Position numbers and translations under genes: made by a program
Shown here: in pieces, positions 48,024 to 56,636 of the stretch
Layout of the letters: the number at the start of each line of letters is the position of its first letter
Position numbering within the stretch: the stretch's first letter is position 1
From: Rhizobiales bacterium 2SD
GTDB taxonomy: Bacteria; Pseudomonadota; Alphaproteobacteria; Rhizobiales; Beijerinckiaceae
NCBI GenBank assembly: GCA_005502805.1
Contig: SCMY01000006.1
Location: forward strand, 372,001 to 436,000
Length of the DNA stretch: 64,000 bases
Reading direction: 5' to 3'
The notes under the pieces: generated by a model
Told to the model about the DNA's origin: nothing
The model's database searches: none
What the model saw: only the letters and a program-made list of their open reading frames with translations

Positions 48024-48722
48024 ATGAGTGCCAGCCCGACCATCGTTCTCGTTCACGGCTTCTGGGGTGGAGCCGCACATTGGAGCAAGGTCATCGTCGA
48101 ATTGGCCCGTATGGGCCATGCGAATCTGCGTGCGGTGGAGATGCCGCTGACCTCGCTGGCCGATGATGCCGAGCGTACCCGCAAGATGGTGAAGCAGCAG
48201 GCGGGGCCGGTCTTGCTGGTTGGTCACTCCTATGGCGGCGCCGTCATTACCGAGGCGGGCGACCTGCCGAATGTCGCAGGTCTCGTCTACATCGCCGCCT
48301 TCGCGCCGGATGCCGGCGAGAGCCCCGGTGGCATCAGCCAGGCGAAGCCCCCGGCCGCGATCGCCAATCTCGCTCCCGACAGCGACGGCTATCTCTGGAT
48401 CAACTACGACAAGTTCCATGAGAGCTTCTGCCAGGACCTCGGCGCCGATGAGGCTCTCGCCATGTCCGTCGCCCAGAAGGCGCCATTGGCCAGCACCTTC
48501 GGCGATACGATCACCGCGCCCGCCTGGAAGGTGAAGCCGAGCTGGTATCAGCTCTCCACCGATGACCGGATGATCCATCCGGACAACCAGTACCGTATGG
48601 CCGAGCGGATGAAGCCGCGCCGCATCCTGACGCTCGATGCCAGCCACGCCTCCCTGGCTTCGCGGGCGGGAGAGGTGGCGACGCTGATCGACGAGGCCGC
48701 TCGGGAACTCGCCAAGGCCTGA
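48024..48722 (+). CDS. alpha/beta hydrolase
   Basis: 232 residues. The oxyanion motif is VLVHGFWGGAAHW, the nucleophile elbow GHSYGG, and LDASHAS near the end supplies the catalytic His; the acid is in the DDRMI stretch. The plan matches small esterases such as those annotated EstC/pyrethroid-hydrolase-like. AGGGGAG lies ~7 bases before the ATG. Substrate not known. Confidence 0.9.
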   Translation: MSASPTIVLVHGFWGGAAHWSKVIVELARMGHANLRAVEMPLTSLADDAERTRKMVKQQAGPVLLVGHSYGGAVITEAGDLPNVAGLVYIAAFAPDAGESPGGISQAKPPAAIANLAPDSDGYLWINYDKFHESFCQDLGADEALAMSVAQKAPLASTFGDTITAPAWKVKPSWYQLSTDDRMIHPDNQYRMAERMKPRRILTLDASHASLASRAGEVATLIDEAARELAKA

Positions 48723-48780
48723 AAGGTAAGCAGCTTGAAAAGGCGGTGGCGGGGCTTCTTTGCGGCCCCCCGTCATTGTC

Positions 48781-49923
48781 CTAGCGCCGGAGCGATCCGG
48801 TCTGCTGGCCCTGCGGCCGATAGGCGAACGGGTCGTTGCGCGGGTTGATCGGCGGCTCCTCGCCCGGCTGGGCGCTGTCGATGATGCCGTTGCCTTCCTC
48901 GTCGCCGACGATCAGCTCCTCCGTTGGCGGCACCGAGCCCGGCAGCTGCAGCGGCCCGCGCATCTCGCTGGGCACCGGCTGCGGCTGGTAGCGCTGCGAC
49001 ATCTGCGGTTGCGGCGCCTCCTCGATATAGCGCCGCTGCGCCTCGAGACCGCCATGCTGCTGATGCGCGACCGGGTAGCCGCCATTGACCGCGCCCGGCG
49101 GACGCAGGCCGCCGCTCGGCTGGCGCAGCAGGCCGCCCGAACCACCCGCCACCATCGGCGGCGGGCTCTGGCGCGTCGCCGGCTGCTGCTGTTGCAGCGC
49201 CATGATGTTCGGCCGCGCCGGGTCCGGCGGCGGCAGGTTGTAGTTGGGCTCGTATTTGATCACCGGCTTGCAGATGCGCCGCCCCTTGGCATGGCGCGCC
49301 AGGTCGATGTGGAAATGGTCGTAGTGGAAGGCGTCGGCGCCGGGGCCGAGCACGGTCGAGAAATGCTCGCAGGCGCCGACGAAGATCTCGCGCAGGAAGG
49401 CCTGTTCCTCCGGCGCGCCGCGCCAGCCATCCTTGACGGTGACGACGCGGTTGTCGTTCAGCCGGAAGGAGAACACGTCGACGGCGTTGCCGAAGGCGTG
49501 CTCGGAGGTGCGGCTGGTGCCGGTGCCGTTATTCATGGCGCGGCAGGAATAGGAGCCGGCACGGATCTCGATCACCTGCGCGCCGAGCACGTTCATCGCC
49601 GCCGGCTGCACCACCTCGGTGAACCATGTGTCGGTGGTCGCGACGATCGGGCAGGCGAGGGTCGCGTTGCTGGTCAGCGCGACGCTGCCATTGGCGAAGG
49701 CCGCGACCTTGAGCGGCTTCTCCATGCCGCAGGTGCCCGGCCCGTCGATCGCCTTGCCGCGCAGGCTGACATAGGCCGAGAGCTGCACCTGGCGCGAGGC
49801 CAGGCACTGGGCTTCGGCCTGGTCACGCCAGGCGGCGCGCTGCGGCTTCTGGAACTTGCCGCAGCCGGCAAGGCCGATACCGATGACGCCGAGCGCGATG
49901 AGAGTGAGATGAACGCGACGCAT
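48781..49923 (-). CDS. extensin-family lipoprotein, putative peptidoglycan hydrolase
   Basis: 380 residues. A lipobox (LGVIGIGLAGC) puts the mature Cys near 21. The extensin-like C domain (~40-230) has paired Cys residues, SEHAFGNAVDVFSF and FHYDHFHIDLARH, equivalent to LAS-type zinc ligands. The rest (~240-380) is a Pro/Gln-rich low-complexity tail. It probably trims cell wall in the periplasm. A CtrA-type box lies ~90-100 bases upstream, pointing to cell-cycle control. Confidence 0.9.
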   Translation of the reverse strand: MRRVHLTLIALGVIGIGLAGCGKFQKPQRAAWRDQAEAQCLASRQVQLSAYVSLRGKAIDGPGTCGMEKPLKVAAFANGSVALTSNATLACPIVATTDTWFTEVVQPAAMNVLGAQVIEIRAGSYSCRAMNNGTGTSRTSEHAFGNAVDVFSFRLNDNRVVTVKDGWRGAPEEQAFLREIFVGACEHFSTVLGPGADAFHYDHFHIDLARHAKGRRICKPVIKYEPNYNLPPPDPARPNIMALQQQQPATRQSPPPMVAGGSGGLLRQPSGGLRPPGAVNGGYPVAHQQHGGLEAQRRYIEEAPQPQMSQRYQPQPVPSEMRGPLQLPGSVPPTEELIVGDEEGNGIIDSAQPGEEPPINPRNDPFAYRPQGQQTGSLRR

Positions 49924-50010
49924 GACCGATCAAATGCGAGTCGTTCAATGAACGGTTTGTTGACCGGCTGCGTCCTGGAAGCCACGGGCGGATTAACTTT
50001 GCCGATGGCG

Positions 50011-50025
50011 TTAAGCAGCGGTTAA
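50011..50025 (-). promoter_or_regulatory. CtrA-type box upstream of the extensin-family gene
   Basis: On the minus strand TTAA-CCGCTGC-TTAAC is an exact match to the CtrA consensus (TTAA-N7-TTAAC). A further TTAAC half lies 14 bases away (49993-49997), and the outer GGATTAAC/GTTAATCC arms make a larger inverted repeat (49990-50028). It precedes the leftward extensin-family gene. Confidence 0.6.
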
Positions 50026-50041
50026 TCCGGCATGAGGGGCG

Positions 50042-50446
50042 TTAAGGTCCTGCCGCTGCCGCCTGGCCGAAAACGACCTTGTTCATCATGCGGCCGGGCA
50101 TGAGGGTGAAAGCCCCCGCGACAGCGAGCCCGGCGAAGAGCCAGAGCATCGCGGCGCGGTGGCCGGCGATGTCGCCGCGCCGGCGCAGGATGATGGCGCG
50201 GGGCAGGGTCACGATCGTCAGGACGCTGAGCAGATGAATCGCGCTATAGTGCCCGTTGCTGGTGATGAAGGCCGAGCTTATCGCCGTCACCGTCATCGCC
50301 ACGACGAAGATCCAGCCGATCAGGCGGTGGCGTGGCGTGCCCTTGCGCAGGGCAAGGACAGTCAGGCCCGCAGCCAGGGAGATCAGCGCCGCCAAGGCAT
50401 GCAGCTGCATGACGGCCGGCGCGGCGAGCAAGGGGGCGAGCATCAT
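50042..50446 (-). CDS. DUF2306-type membrane protein
   Basis: 134 residues with about four transmembrane helices. MQLHALAALISLAAGLTVL, RHRLIGWIFVVAMTVTAISS and GHRAAMLWLFAGLAVAGAF carry the conserved His residues of the DUF2306 family, possibly haem or quinone linked. Function unknown. Two adjacent ATG codons compete; GAGGAC is 8 bases upstream of the first. Confidence 0.85.
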   Translation of the reverse strand: MMLAPLLAAPAVMQLHALAALISLAAGLTVLALRKGTPRHRLIGWIFVVAMTVTAISSAFITSNGHYSAIHLLSVLTIVTLPRAIILRRRGDIAGHRAAMLWLFAGLAVAGAFTLMPGRMMNKVVFGQAAAAGP

Positions 50447-50664
50447 CGCACTGTCCTCGCGGGGGGCAACAGCCTTCAGCATCGCATCGAGATGTGAATC
50501 CTGCGTAAGCCGGTTGGCGTTTGCGCAAGGTCCACGCGGTTGCGCCGATGAGGATCGCACTCCAACTTACGCCGCAACGTCATGGCTTCGCGCCATCGGC
50601 GTCCCGCCGACAGGGCACGCCAGGCAAGGCCGGCGCCTCGCCCGCCATCCGAGGAAGTTTCTCG

Positions 50665-51372
50665 ATGTCCGATCTCTCCGCTTTCGCGATCACGCAGCGC
50701 TGGCCGGCCCAGCATCCCGACCGGCTCCAGCTCTACTCGTTGCCGACGCCCAATGGCGTGAAGGTCTCGATCATGCTGGAGGAGACCGGCACCCCCTATG
50801 AGCCGCATGCGATCGACATCGGCAAGAACGAGACCTGGACGCCGGAATTCCTCTCGCTCAACCCGAACGGCAAGATCCCCGCGATCATCGATCCCAACGG
50901 TCCCGGCGGAAAGCCGTTCGGCCTGTTCGAGTCGGGCGCCATCCTGGTCTATCTCGCCGACAAGGCTGGCAAGTTCCTCCCCGTCGATCCGGCTCGCCGC
51001 TATGAGACCCTGCAATGGGTCTTCTTCCAGATGGCGGCGATCGGCCCGATCTTCGGTCAGGTCGGCTTCTTCCATAAGTTCGCCGGCCGCGAATACGAGG
51101 ACAAGCGCCCGCGCGACCGCTACGCCAATGAGAGCAAGCGCCTGCTCGGCGTGCTCGAGACCCGGCTCGCCGGCCGCGATTGGCTGATGGGCGATGACTA
51201 CACCATCGCCGACATCGCGACGCTCGGCTGGGTCCGCAACCTCGTCGGCTTCTACGGTGCCGGTGAGCTGGTCGAATACGACAAGCTCAAGTTGGTCCCG
51301 AAATGGCTGGAGCGCGGGCTGGCGCGGCCGGCGGTGCAGCGCGGGCTGGAGATTCCGAAGCGGCCGGGCTGA
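50665..51372 (+). CDS. glutathione S-transferase, YfcG/YghU-like
   Basis: 235 residues. The thioredoxin half opens LQLYSLPTPNGVKVSIMLEE, with Pro-Asn-Gly as in nu-class GSTs that act as disulfide-bond reductases, and carries NPNGKIPAI and ESGAILVYLADK. The helical half contains GDDYTIADIATLGWVRNL. GAGGAAG precedes the ATG. It is alone on its strand and converges on the ABC transporter genes. Confidence 0.92.
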   Translation: MSDLSAFAITQRWPAQHPDRLQLYSLPTPNGVKVSIMLEETGTPYEPHAIDIGKNETWTPEFLSLNPNGKIPAIIDPNGPGGKPFGLFESGAILVYLADKAGKFLPVDPARRYETLQWVFFQMAAIGPIFGQVGFFHKFAGREYEDKRPRDRYANESKRLLGVLETRLAGRDWLMGDDYTIADIATLGWVRNLVGFYGAGELVEYDKLKLVPKWLERGLARPAVQRGLEIPKRPG

Positions 51373-51397
51373 GGGTAGTCCTCGCCCATCGTCATTC

Positions 51398-51425
51398 CGG
51401 GCTCGGGCCACAGGCCGGCCTCGGA
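51398..51425. repeat. imperfect GC-rich palindrome between convergent genes
   Basis: CCGGGCTCGGGCC and GGCCGGCCTCGG surround ACA and can fold imperfectly. Together with GTCATTCCGGGC just before it, it looks like a worn copy of a rhizobial intergenic palindrome. No T-run follows. Confidence 0.35.
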
Positions 51426-51432
51426 AAGACGG

Positions 51433-52215
51433 CTAGTACTTGATCACGCCGAACCGCCGGAACGCATCATGGATGCGGTCGGCATAGGCGTTGAAGCTCG
51501 GATAGTCGCCGAGATGGGCCGGACGAGGCCGCGGCAGCTCGATCTTGATCTCGTCGACGACCCGGCCCGGCGTCGGCGACATCACCAGCACCCGGTCGGA
51601 GAGGCCGATCGCCTCCTCGATCGAGTGAGTGATGAAGACCACGGTCTTGGCCTGCTCCATCCAGAGCATTTCGAGATCGTGCCGGATCTGCGTGCGCGTG
51701 ATCGCATCGAGCGCGCCGAAGGGCTCATCCATCATCAGCACCGACGGGTTGTGGATCAGCGCGCGGGCGATCGAGACGCGCTGGCGCATGCCGCCGGAGA
51801 GCTGCTTCGGATAGCGATCGACGGCGTGGCTGATGCCGAGCTTGGCGAAGAGCTCGAGCGCCCGCTCTTTGGCCGGCGCCAACGGCAGGCCGCGGATCTC
51901 GGCCTGCAGCATGACGTTTTCGAGCGCTGTCCGGAATTCCAGCAGCAGATGGTCCTGGAAGACGATGCCGATATCGGTAAGCGGCTCGCTCAGCGTCTTG
52001 CCGTTGACCAGCAGCTCGCCGCCGCTAGTCGGGATCAGCCCAGCCGCCATCAGCATGAACGTGCTCTTGCCGCAGCCGGAGGGGCCGATCAGGCTGACGA
52101 ACTCGCCGCTTCTGATATCGAGTGTCAGGCCGTCGACGGCGGTGAAGCCGCCGAAGGTCTTGACGATGCCGCGCCCCTCGATGGAGGCGGCGGCGCTGGC
52201 GGCTGTCGCGCTCAC
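51433..52215 (-). CDS. ABC transporter ATP-binding protein, SsuB/TauB type
   Basis: 260 residues. Walker A is GPSGCGKST, the Q-loop VFQDHLLLEF, the signature LSGGMRQRVSIARAL, Walker B VLMMDEPFGALD and the H-loop FITHS. It energises import with the permease and binding protein upstream. The GTG start overlaps the binding-protein stop (GTGA). A much longer open frame continues upstream by chance and is not a fusion. Confidence 0.94.
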   Translation of the reverse strand: MSATAASAAASIEGRGIVKTFGGFTAVDGLTLDIRSGEFVSLIGPSGCGKSTFMLMAAGLIPTSGGELLVNGKTLSEPLTDIGIVFQDHLLLEFRTALENVMLQAEIRGLPLAPAKERALELFAKLGISHAVDRYPKQLSGGMRQRVSIARALIHNPSVLMMDEPFGALDAITRTQIRHDLEMLWMEQAKTVVFITHSIEEAIGLSDRVLVMSPTPGRVVDEIKIELPRPRPAHLGDYPSFNAYADRIHDAFRRFGVIKY

Positions 52216-53201
52216 GAGCAGGCCGGCGCCGAGGCCGGCAGCAGCTCGGTCGTGTAGTAGTCGCTGATCGGCTTGTCCTTGGGCAGGCCGAGATATTGCG
52301 TCAGCAGGTCGAAGCTCACGCTCCAGTTTTTCTCCGGCACCTTGCCGAGCGAGGTCGCGCCCGGCGCGCAGAGCAGCTTGTTGACGACGTCGAACTGCGC
52401 CAGCACCTGCGCCTTCTTCACCGAGGGGAACTGCGCGACGACCGCGTCGGCGGCAGCGTCCGGGTTCTTGCGGGCGGCGTCCCAGCCCTGCAGACTCGCC
52501 TCGATGAACTTCTTGTAGAGCTCGGCATCGGCCTTGATCTTGTCGTCGCGGGCGATGATCGAGAGCCCGACGGTCGGTACGCCGACATCGCGATAGAAGA
52601 TGTCGCGCACCTTGAAGCCGCGCTCGCGGATCTGCACTGAGTGGAAATCGGCGCCGCCGAGGATGGCGTCGACCTTCTTTTCCAAGAGCGCGCCGACGAA
52701 GGCGCCGGGATCGATGTTGATGACGTCGACCTTGCCCTTGTCGATGCCATTGCCGGCGAGGATGGCGTCGAGCAGCGTGGTCTGCGCCGTGCCGGGCTGG
52801 ACCGCGAGCTTCTTGCCGACGAGGTCCTTGGGCGAGGCGATGCCGCTGTCTTCCAGTGCGATGATGGCGAAGCCGTTGGTCTGCAGCACGGGAGCGATGA
52901 TCTTCACTGGCGCGCCCTTGGTGCGCAGTTGCATCGCGGCCGGCGCATCGGCGAAGCCGACATCGGTCTGGCCTGTGGCGACCATCTGCGCGGTCGTGCC
53001 CGAGCCCTTGCCTTCCTCGATCGTCAGGTTGATGCCGGCCTTCTCGTAGAGGCCCATCTGCTTGGCCATCATGAAGCCGGCATTGGGCGCGGCGGCGAGG
53101 AAGTTCAGCGTGATCTTCATCGGCTTGGTGCCTTGAGCGAAGGCCATGCCGCTGCTGAGGGCGAGGATGGCGGCGGTGGCCAGCAAGGTCCTGCGTTTCA
53201 T
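52212..53201 (-). CDS. NMT1/SsuA-type ABC substrate-binding protein
   Basis: 329 residues with a signal peptide (LLATAAILALSSGMAFAQ). KITLNFLAAAPNAGFMMAKQMGLYEKAGINL matches the NMT1/THI5-like fold, and the family TVGLSIIARDDKI and AAADAVVAQFP segments follow. Such proteins bind sulfonates, nitriles, pyrimidine precursors or aromatic acids; the ligand here is unknown. The neighbouring amidase and dehydrogenase suggest an amide or carboxylate. Confidence 0.92.
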   Translation of the reverse strand: MKRRTLLATAAILALSSGMAFAQGTKPMKITLNFLAAAPNAGFMMAKQMGLYEKAGINLTIEEGKGSGTTAQMVATGQTDVGFADAPAAMQLRTKGAPVKIIAPVLQTNGFAIIALEDSGIASPKDLVGKKLAVQPGTAQTTLLDAILAGNGIDKGKVDVINIDPGAFVGALLEKKVDAILGGADFHSVQIRERGFKVRDIFYRDVGVPTVGLSIIARDDKIKADAELYKKFIEASLQGWDAARKNPDAAADAVVAQFPSVKKAQVLAQFDVVNKLLCAPGATSLGKVPEKNWSVSFDLLTQYLGLPKDKPISDYYTTELLPASAPACS

Positions 53202-53252
53202 CTTTGTCTCCTCCCAAGGTTGCCGGTTGGCTCCGGCTGGATTGCGATCGGA

Positions 53253-54059
53253 TCAGCCCTTGCGTTGCCAGGGCATCAGCAGCATTTCGAGCCAGTCGAC
53301 GAGGTAGCTGAACAGGATGCCGACGGCGGAAAGCGCCACCAGGCAGGCGAAGATCAGAGGCATGTCGAGGAAGCTCGTGCCGCGCAGCAGCAGGTAGCCG
53401 AGACCGGCATTGGCGCCGACGAACTCGCCGACGATCGCGCCGGTCGCCGCGAACACCGCCGAGACCTTGAGGCCGGAGAAGATATAGGTCAGCGCTGCCG
53501 GCACCCGGACATAGCGGAAGGTCTGCCAGGCGGACGCCCCCATCGAGCGCGTCAGATAGAGCACGCGCTCGTCCAGCGCGCGGAAGCCCGTCATGCTCGC
53601 GACCAGCGTCGGGAAGAAACAGAGCAGGAAGGTCAGCAGCACCTTCGGGAACAGGCCGAAACCGAACCAGACCACGAAGAGCGGTGCGATCGCGATCTTC
53701 GGCACGAGCTGGAAGAAGACGATCACCGGATAGATCGCCTTCTCCAGCAGCTTCACCGAGACGATGATGTAGCCGAGCGGGATCGAGATCACCGCCGCCA
53801 TCAGGAAGCCGAGCACGATCTCGTTCGCCGTGACCAGCGTGTGCCGGAAGATATCGGCGCGATCGAGCCAGAGTCGCTCGAAGAAGGCGCTCGGAACGGG
53901 GAGGATGTATTCGGGGATGCCCGCCATTGGCACCAGCAGCTGCCAGGCGACCAGCAGCACCGCGAAGCTCGCCAGCGGCCAGGCGATCGCCGAGACCCAG
54001 GCGGCGGTCTTGCCGGGAGCCTGCGGCGTGGCCGTGGTGGTTGTGGTGTCGCTGCTCAT
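53253..54059 (-). CDS. ABC transporter permease, SsuC/TauC type
   Basis: 268 residues with about six transmembrane helices and the EAA loop YLTRSMGASAWQTFRYVRVPAALTYIFSG. It forms the channel with the downstream ATPase. It overlaps the IclR gene by ATGA and is followed by the binding protein after ~51 bases, so the order is iclR-permease-binding protein-ATPase in one leftward unit. Confidence 0.94.
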   Translation of the reverse strand: MSSDTTTTTATPQAPGKTAAWVSAIAWPLASFAVLLVAWQLLVPMAGIPEYILPVPSAFFERLWLDRADIFRHTLVTANEIVLGFLMAAVISIPLGYIIVSVKLLEKAIYPVIVFFQLVPKIAIAPLFVVWFGFGLFPKVLLTFLLCFFPTLVASMTGFRALDERVLYLTRSMGASAWQTFRYVRVPAALTYIFSGLKVSAVFAATGAIVGEFVGANAGLGYLLLRGTSFLDMPLIFACLVALSAVGILFSYLVDWLEMLLMPWQRKG

Positions 54060-54904
54060 GCGGATGTCTCTGTCGGCGCCAACCGTATGGTTGCCTCTGC
54101 CGGAACCGCGGGGAGGGCGCCGATCTGTCGCCGCCTGAGCGGCCAGATCGCAGCCATGTCCCTTGCGGCGGTGGCGAGCGCCGCTGCGATCTCGCTGCGA
54201 CGTGTCTCGTGCATGCGCGGCAATGGCCCGGCGACGCTGAGCGTGCCGGCGATCGGCGCGCCCGCATCGGGCCCGGCGCGGAAGGTCGTCGCCATCGCGA
54301 CGGTGCCGATCTCGCCCTCCTCGACCGCGAGCGCATAGCCGCGGCTGCGGGTCTCGCCGAGATGCCGGCGCAGGGCGTCGACGTCGCCGAGTGCGTTCGG
54401 GCCGGTGCGTCCGTCGGTATCGAAACCGCGGGCGCAGACGATGCGCAGCGCCTCTTGCTCCGGCAGGGAGGCGAGCCAGGCCTTGCCGGTTGCGGTGGCG
54501 TGCAGGACGATGCCCATCCCCATCGGCGGCTCATAGCGCAAGCCGGCAGTCGCGCCCTGGGCGCGGGCGATCCAGGTCAGGCTCTCGCCCTCGACTACGG
54601 CGAGGCGGCAATATTCGCGGGTGGTACGGGCGAGTGCGTCGAGCACGATCTGGCCGGCATCGGGCAGTCCGCGCAGATCGAGATTGCGGAAGGCGAGCTG
54701 CGACAGCTTCAGCGTCAGCCCATAGGCGCCCGATTGCGGGTCCTGCGTGACGAAGCCGCGCTCACCGAGGCTTGCGAGCAAACGATGGGTGGCGCTGACC
54801 GGCAGGTCGAGTCGCTCTGCGAGCACGGTCAGGTCGGCGCCATCGGCCTCGCCGGCCAGCGCTTCCAGCAGCTTGAATGCACGCTCGACCGCCGCGATCG
54901 TCAC
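54056..54904 (-). CDS. IclR-family transcriptional regulator
   Basis: 282 residues. The winged HTH lies in residues 1-65 (VERAFKLLEALAGE, LDLPVSATHRLLASLGERGFV) and the GAF-like effector domain in ~80-250 (TATGKAWLAS, RSRGYALAVEEGEIGTVAMAT). It starts at a GTG. It heads the ABC unit by overlap with the permease and probably represses both this and the divergent catabolic unit through the box 26 bases upstream. Confidence 0.94.
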   Translation of the reverse strand: MTIAAVERAFKLLEALAGEADGADLTVLAERLDLPVSATHRLLASLGERGFVTQDPQSGAYGLTLKLSQLAFRNLDLRGLPDAGQIVLDALARTTREYCRLAVVEGESLTWIARAQGATAGLRYEPPMGMGIVLHATATGKAWLASLPEQEALRIVCARGFDTDGRTGPNALGDVDALRRHLGETRSRGYALAVEEGEIGTVAMATTFRAGPDAGAPIAGTLSVAGPLPRMHETRRSEIAAALATAARDMAAIWPLRRRQIGALPAVPAEATIRLAPTETSA

Positions 54905-54929
54905 CCGTTCCCGCCCGTTGCTCGACTTG

Positions 54930-54950
54930 AATTGGAAATCATTTCCAATT
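54930..54950. promoter_or_regulatory. IclR operator between ABC and catabolic units
   Basis: A perfect 21-base palindrome with arms AATTGGAAAT and ATTTCCAATT around a single C. Its core TGGAAAT-N-ATTTCCA equals the consensus known for E. coli IclR. A second, imperfect half (TGGATTTCATTTTCG, 54951-54965) follows immediately, so the regulator may bind cooperatively. Confidence 0.82.
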
Positions 54951-55025
54951 TGGATTTCATTTTCGTATAGAGGGGAGGCGAGGCCGAGTCAACGCGCCCC
55001 GCTGGACGAGCCGGTGGAGGGTACG

Positions 55026-55724
55026 ATGAGCCTGGCGGGTGAGGGGGCGGTCGCGATCTGGCACGACATCGCGCCAGAGGGCAGGGCGGAGTTCTATGCC
55101 TGGCATGGCGAGGAGCATATGCCGGAGCGGGTCGGCATTCCCGGCTTCCTGCGCGGGCGTCGCTATGTCGCGATCGACGCCGATCTCGAGTTCTTCAACC
55201 TGTACGAGGCACAGACGGTCGAGGTGCTGAAGGGGCAGGACTACACGGCCAGGGTCAATGCGCCGACGCCCTGGACTTTCTCGGCGGTGAAGCATTTCCG
55301 CTCGGTGGCGCGCGCGATCTGCCGTGTCTCCCATACCAGCGGTCCGGCTCAAGGCGGTTTGATCGCGACCTTGCGCTATGATGTGCCCGACAACATCGCC
55401 TCGGCTCACAAGGCCGCGTTGCTGCGCGGGCTGGTGCCGGACCTGCTCGCGACGCGCGGGGTGGCCGGCGTCCACCTGCTGACTGCCGATGCGCAGGCGA
55501 GCGGTGTGGCCACGGCCGAGCAGAAGGCGCGCGGCGTCGCCAATGCCGTGCCTCGCTGGGTACTGCTGCTCGAAGGGTGGGGCGACGAGGCCGAATTCAT
55601 TGCGCTCGCGCGCGAAACTCTATCGGCCGAGGAGCTACAGGCGCTCGGCGGCGAAGGGCCGTTTTCACTTGGCCTCTACCGCCACCAGATCACCCGGACC
55701 AAGACCGCCTGGAGCGCCGGCTGA
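55026..55724 (+). CDS. uncharacterised 232-residue protein, tandem dimeric alpha-beta barrel-like
   Basis: I do not recognise a named family. The N-terminal half (AIWHDIAPEGRAEFYAWHGEEHMPER, then PGFLRGRRY) has the W-x-H/HMP and GF-RGRRY spacing seen in EthD/ABM-like barrels, and the second half (GLIATLRYDVP to LYRHQITRT) repeats the strand-helix pattern. So it may be a two-domain ferredoxin-like protein that binds a small acid or isomerises it. It is first in the IclR-controlled rightward unit, with GGTGGAGGG upstream, and its stop overlaps the SDR start (TGATG). Confidence 0.75.
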   Translation: MSLAGEGAVAIWHDIAPEGRAEFYAWHGEEHMPERVGIPGFLRGRRYVAIDADLEFFNLYEAQTVEVLKGQDYTARVNAPTPWTFSAVKHFRSVARAICRVSHTSGPAQGGLIATLRYDVPDNIASAHKAALLRGLVPDLLATRGVAGVHLLTADAQASGVATAEQKARGVANAVPRWVLLLEGWGDEAEFIALARETLSAEELQALGGEGPFSLGLYRHQITRTKTAWSAG

Positions 55725-56503
55725 TGAGCATGCGTTACGATCTCTCCGGCCGCCACGCGGTCGTCACAGGTGGAGCCGGCGGGCTCGGCCGCGGTATCGC
55801 GCGGGCGCTGATCGAGGCTGGCGCCAGCGTCGAGCTTTGGGACCAGGACGCGAACGGCCTGGCGCAGGCCGTTGCCGAGCTCGGCCGTCGGGCGAGCCAG
55901 CGCCAGCTCGACATCCGCGACGTCAACGCGGTGGACGCGGCGGCGGACGCCGCGGTTGCCAGCCATGGCCGCATCGACATCCTGATCAACAATGCCGGCG
56001 TGCTCGGCGAGGTCAGGCCGATCTGGGAGACGACGCCGGAAAACTTCCAGCGCGTGCTGCAGGTGAACCTGTTCGGCGCCTATCTGGTGACGCGGGCCGT
56101 CGTCAGCCGGATGCTGCGCCAGCCGCCGCGGTGCTCGCCTGACGGCCATCCCTTGCGCGGCCATGTCGTCAACATCGCCTCGATCCAGGGCAAGGAAGGC
56201 ATGGCGATGGCTGCCGCCTATTCCGCCTCGAAAGCCGGGTTGATCGCGCTGACCAAGAGCGTCGCCAAGGAGACGGCGAAGGAGGGCATCATCGTCACCG
56301 CTGTTACGCCGGCCGCCGCCGAGACGGCGATGGCGAAGGAAATCTCGGCCGAGCGGCGCGCCGACATCATGTCGCGCATTCCGATGGGGCGCTTCGTCGA
56401 GGTGGCGGAGGTGGCGCGGCTGGTGCTCTGGCTCTCCAGCGACGATTGCTCCTTCTCGACCGGTGGCATCTTCGACCTTTCGGGCGGACGCGCGACCTAT
56501 TGA
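55724..56503 (+). CDS. short-chain dehydrogenase/reductase
   Basis: 259 residues of classical SDR: TGGAGGLGRGIA (cofactor glycine motif, ~13-24), NNAGVLG, a catalytic Ser in NIASIQGKEG, YSASK (Tyr/Lys) and the C-terminal FDLSGGRATY. DQD after the second strand favours NAD. It oxidises or reduces a hydroxyl/carbonyl in the pathway coded here. Its ATG overlaps the previous stop. Confidence 0.93.
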   Translation: MSMRYDLSGRHAVVTGGAGGLGRGIARALIEAGASVELWDQDANGLAQAVAELGRRASQRQLDIRDVNAVDAAADAAVASHGRIDILINNAGVLGEVRPIWETTPENFQRVLQVNLFGAYLVTRAVVSRMLRQPPRCSPDGHPLRGHVVNIASIQGKEGMAMAAAYSASKAGLIALTKSVAKETAKEGIIVTAVTPAAAETAMAKEISAERRADIMSRIPMGRFVEVAEVARLVLWLSSDDCSFSTGGIFDLSGGRATY

Positions 56504-56636
56504 GCCGTACGAGCTTGCGGCGCACTGGCTGCATACCCTGTCTGCAAGGGCGGCTTCCCGGCTTCCTTCAGGCGCCGGGCCTGTGCCAGCATGGCCACAT
56601 CGGCGGTTCGGCCGCGTAAATTCCTGGGACAGATTC

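Noticed and set aside
52641-54338. A 565-codon frame antisense to the binding protein, permease and iclR.
   Set aside because: No domain or ribosome site; His/Glu/Arg-rich low-complexity translation typical of antisense frames.
51433-54534. A 1033-codon open frame running from the ABC ATPase through the binding-protein, permease and part of the iclR genes.
   Set aside because: Only its last 260 codons look like a protein; the rest is out of frame with three well-defined genes on the same strand. It is a high-GC chance frame, not a fusion.
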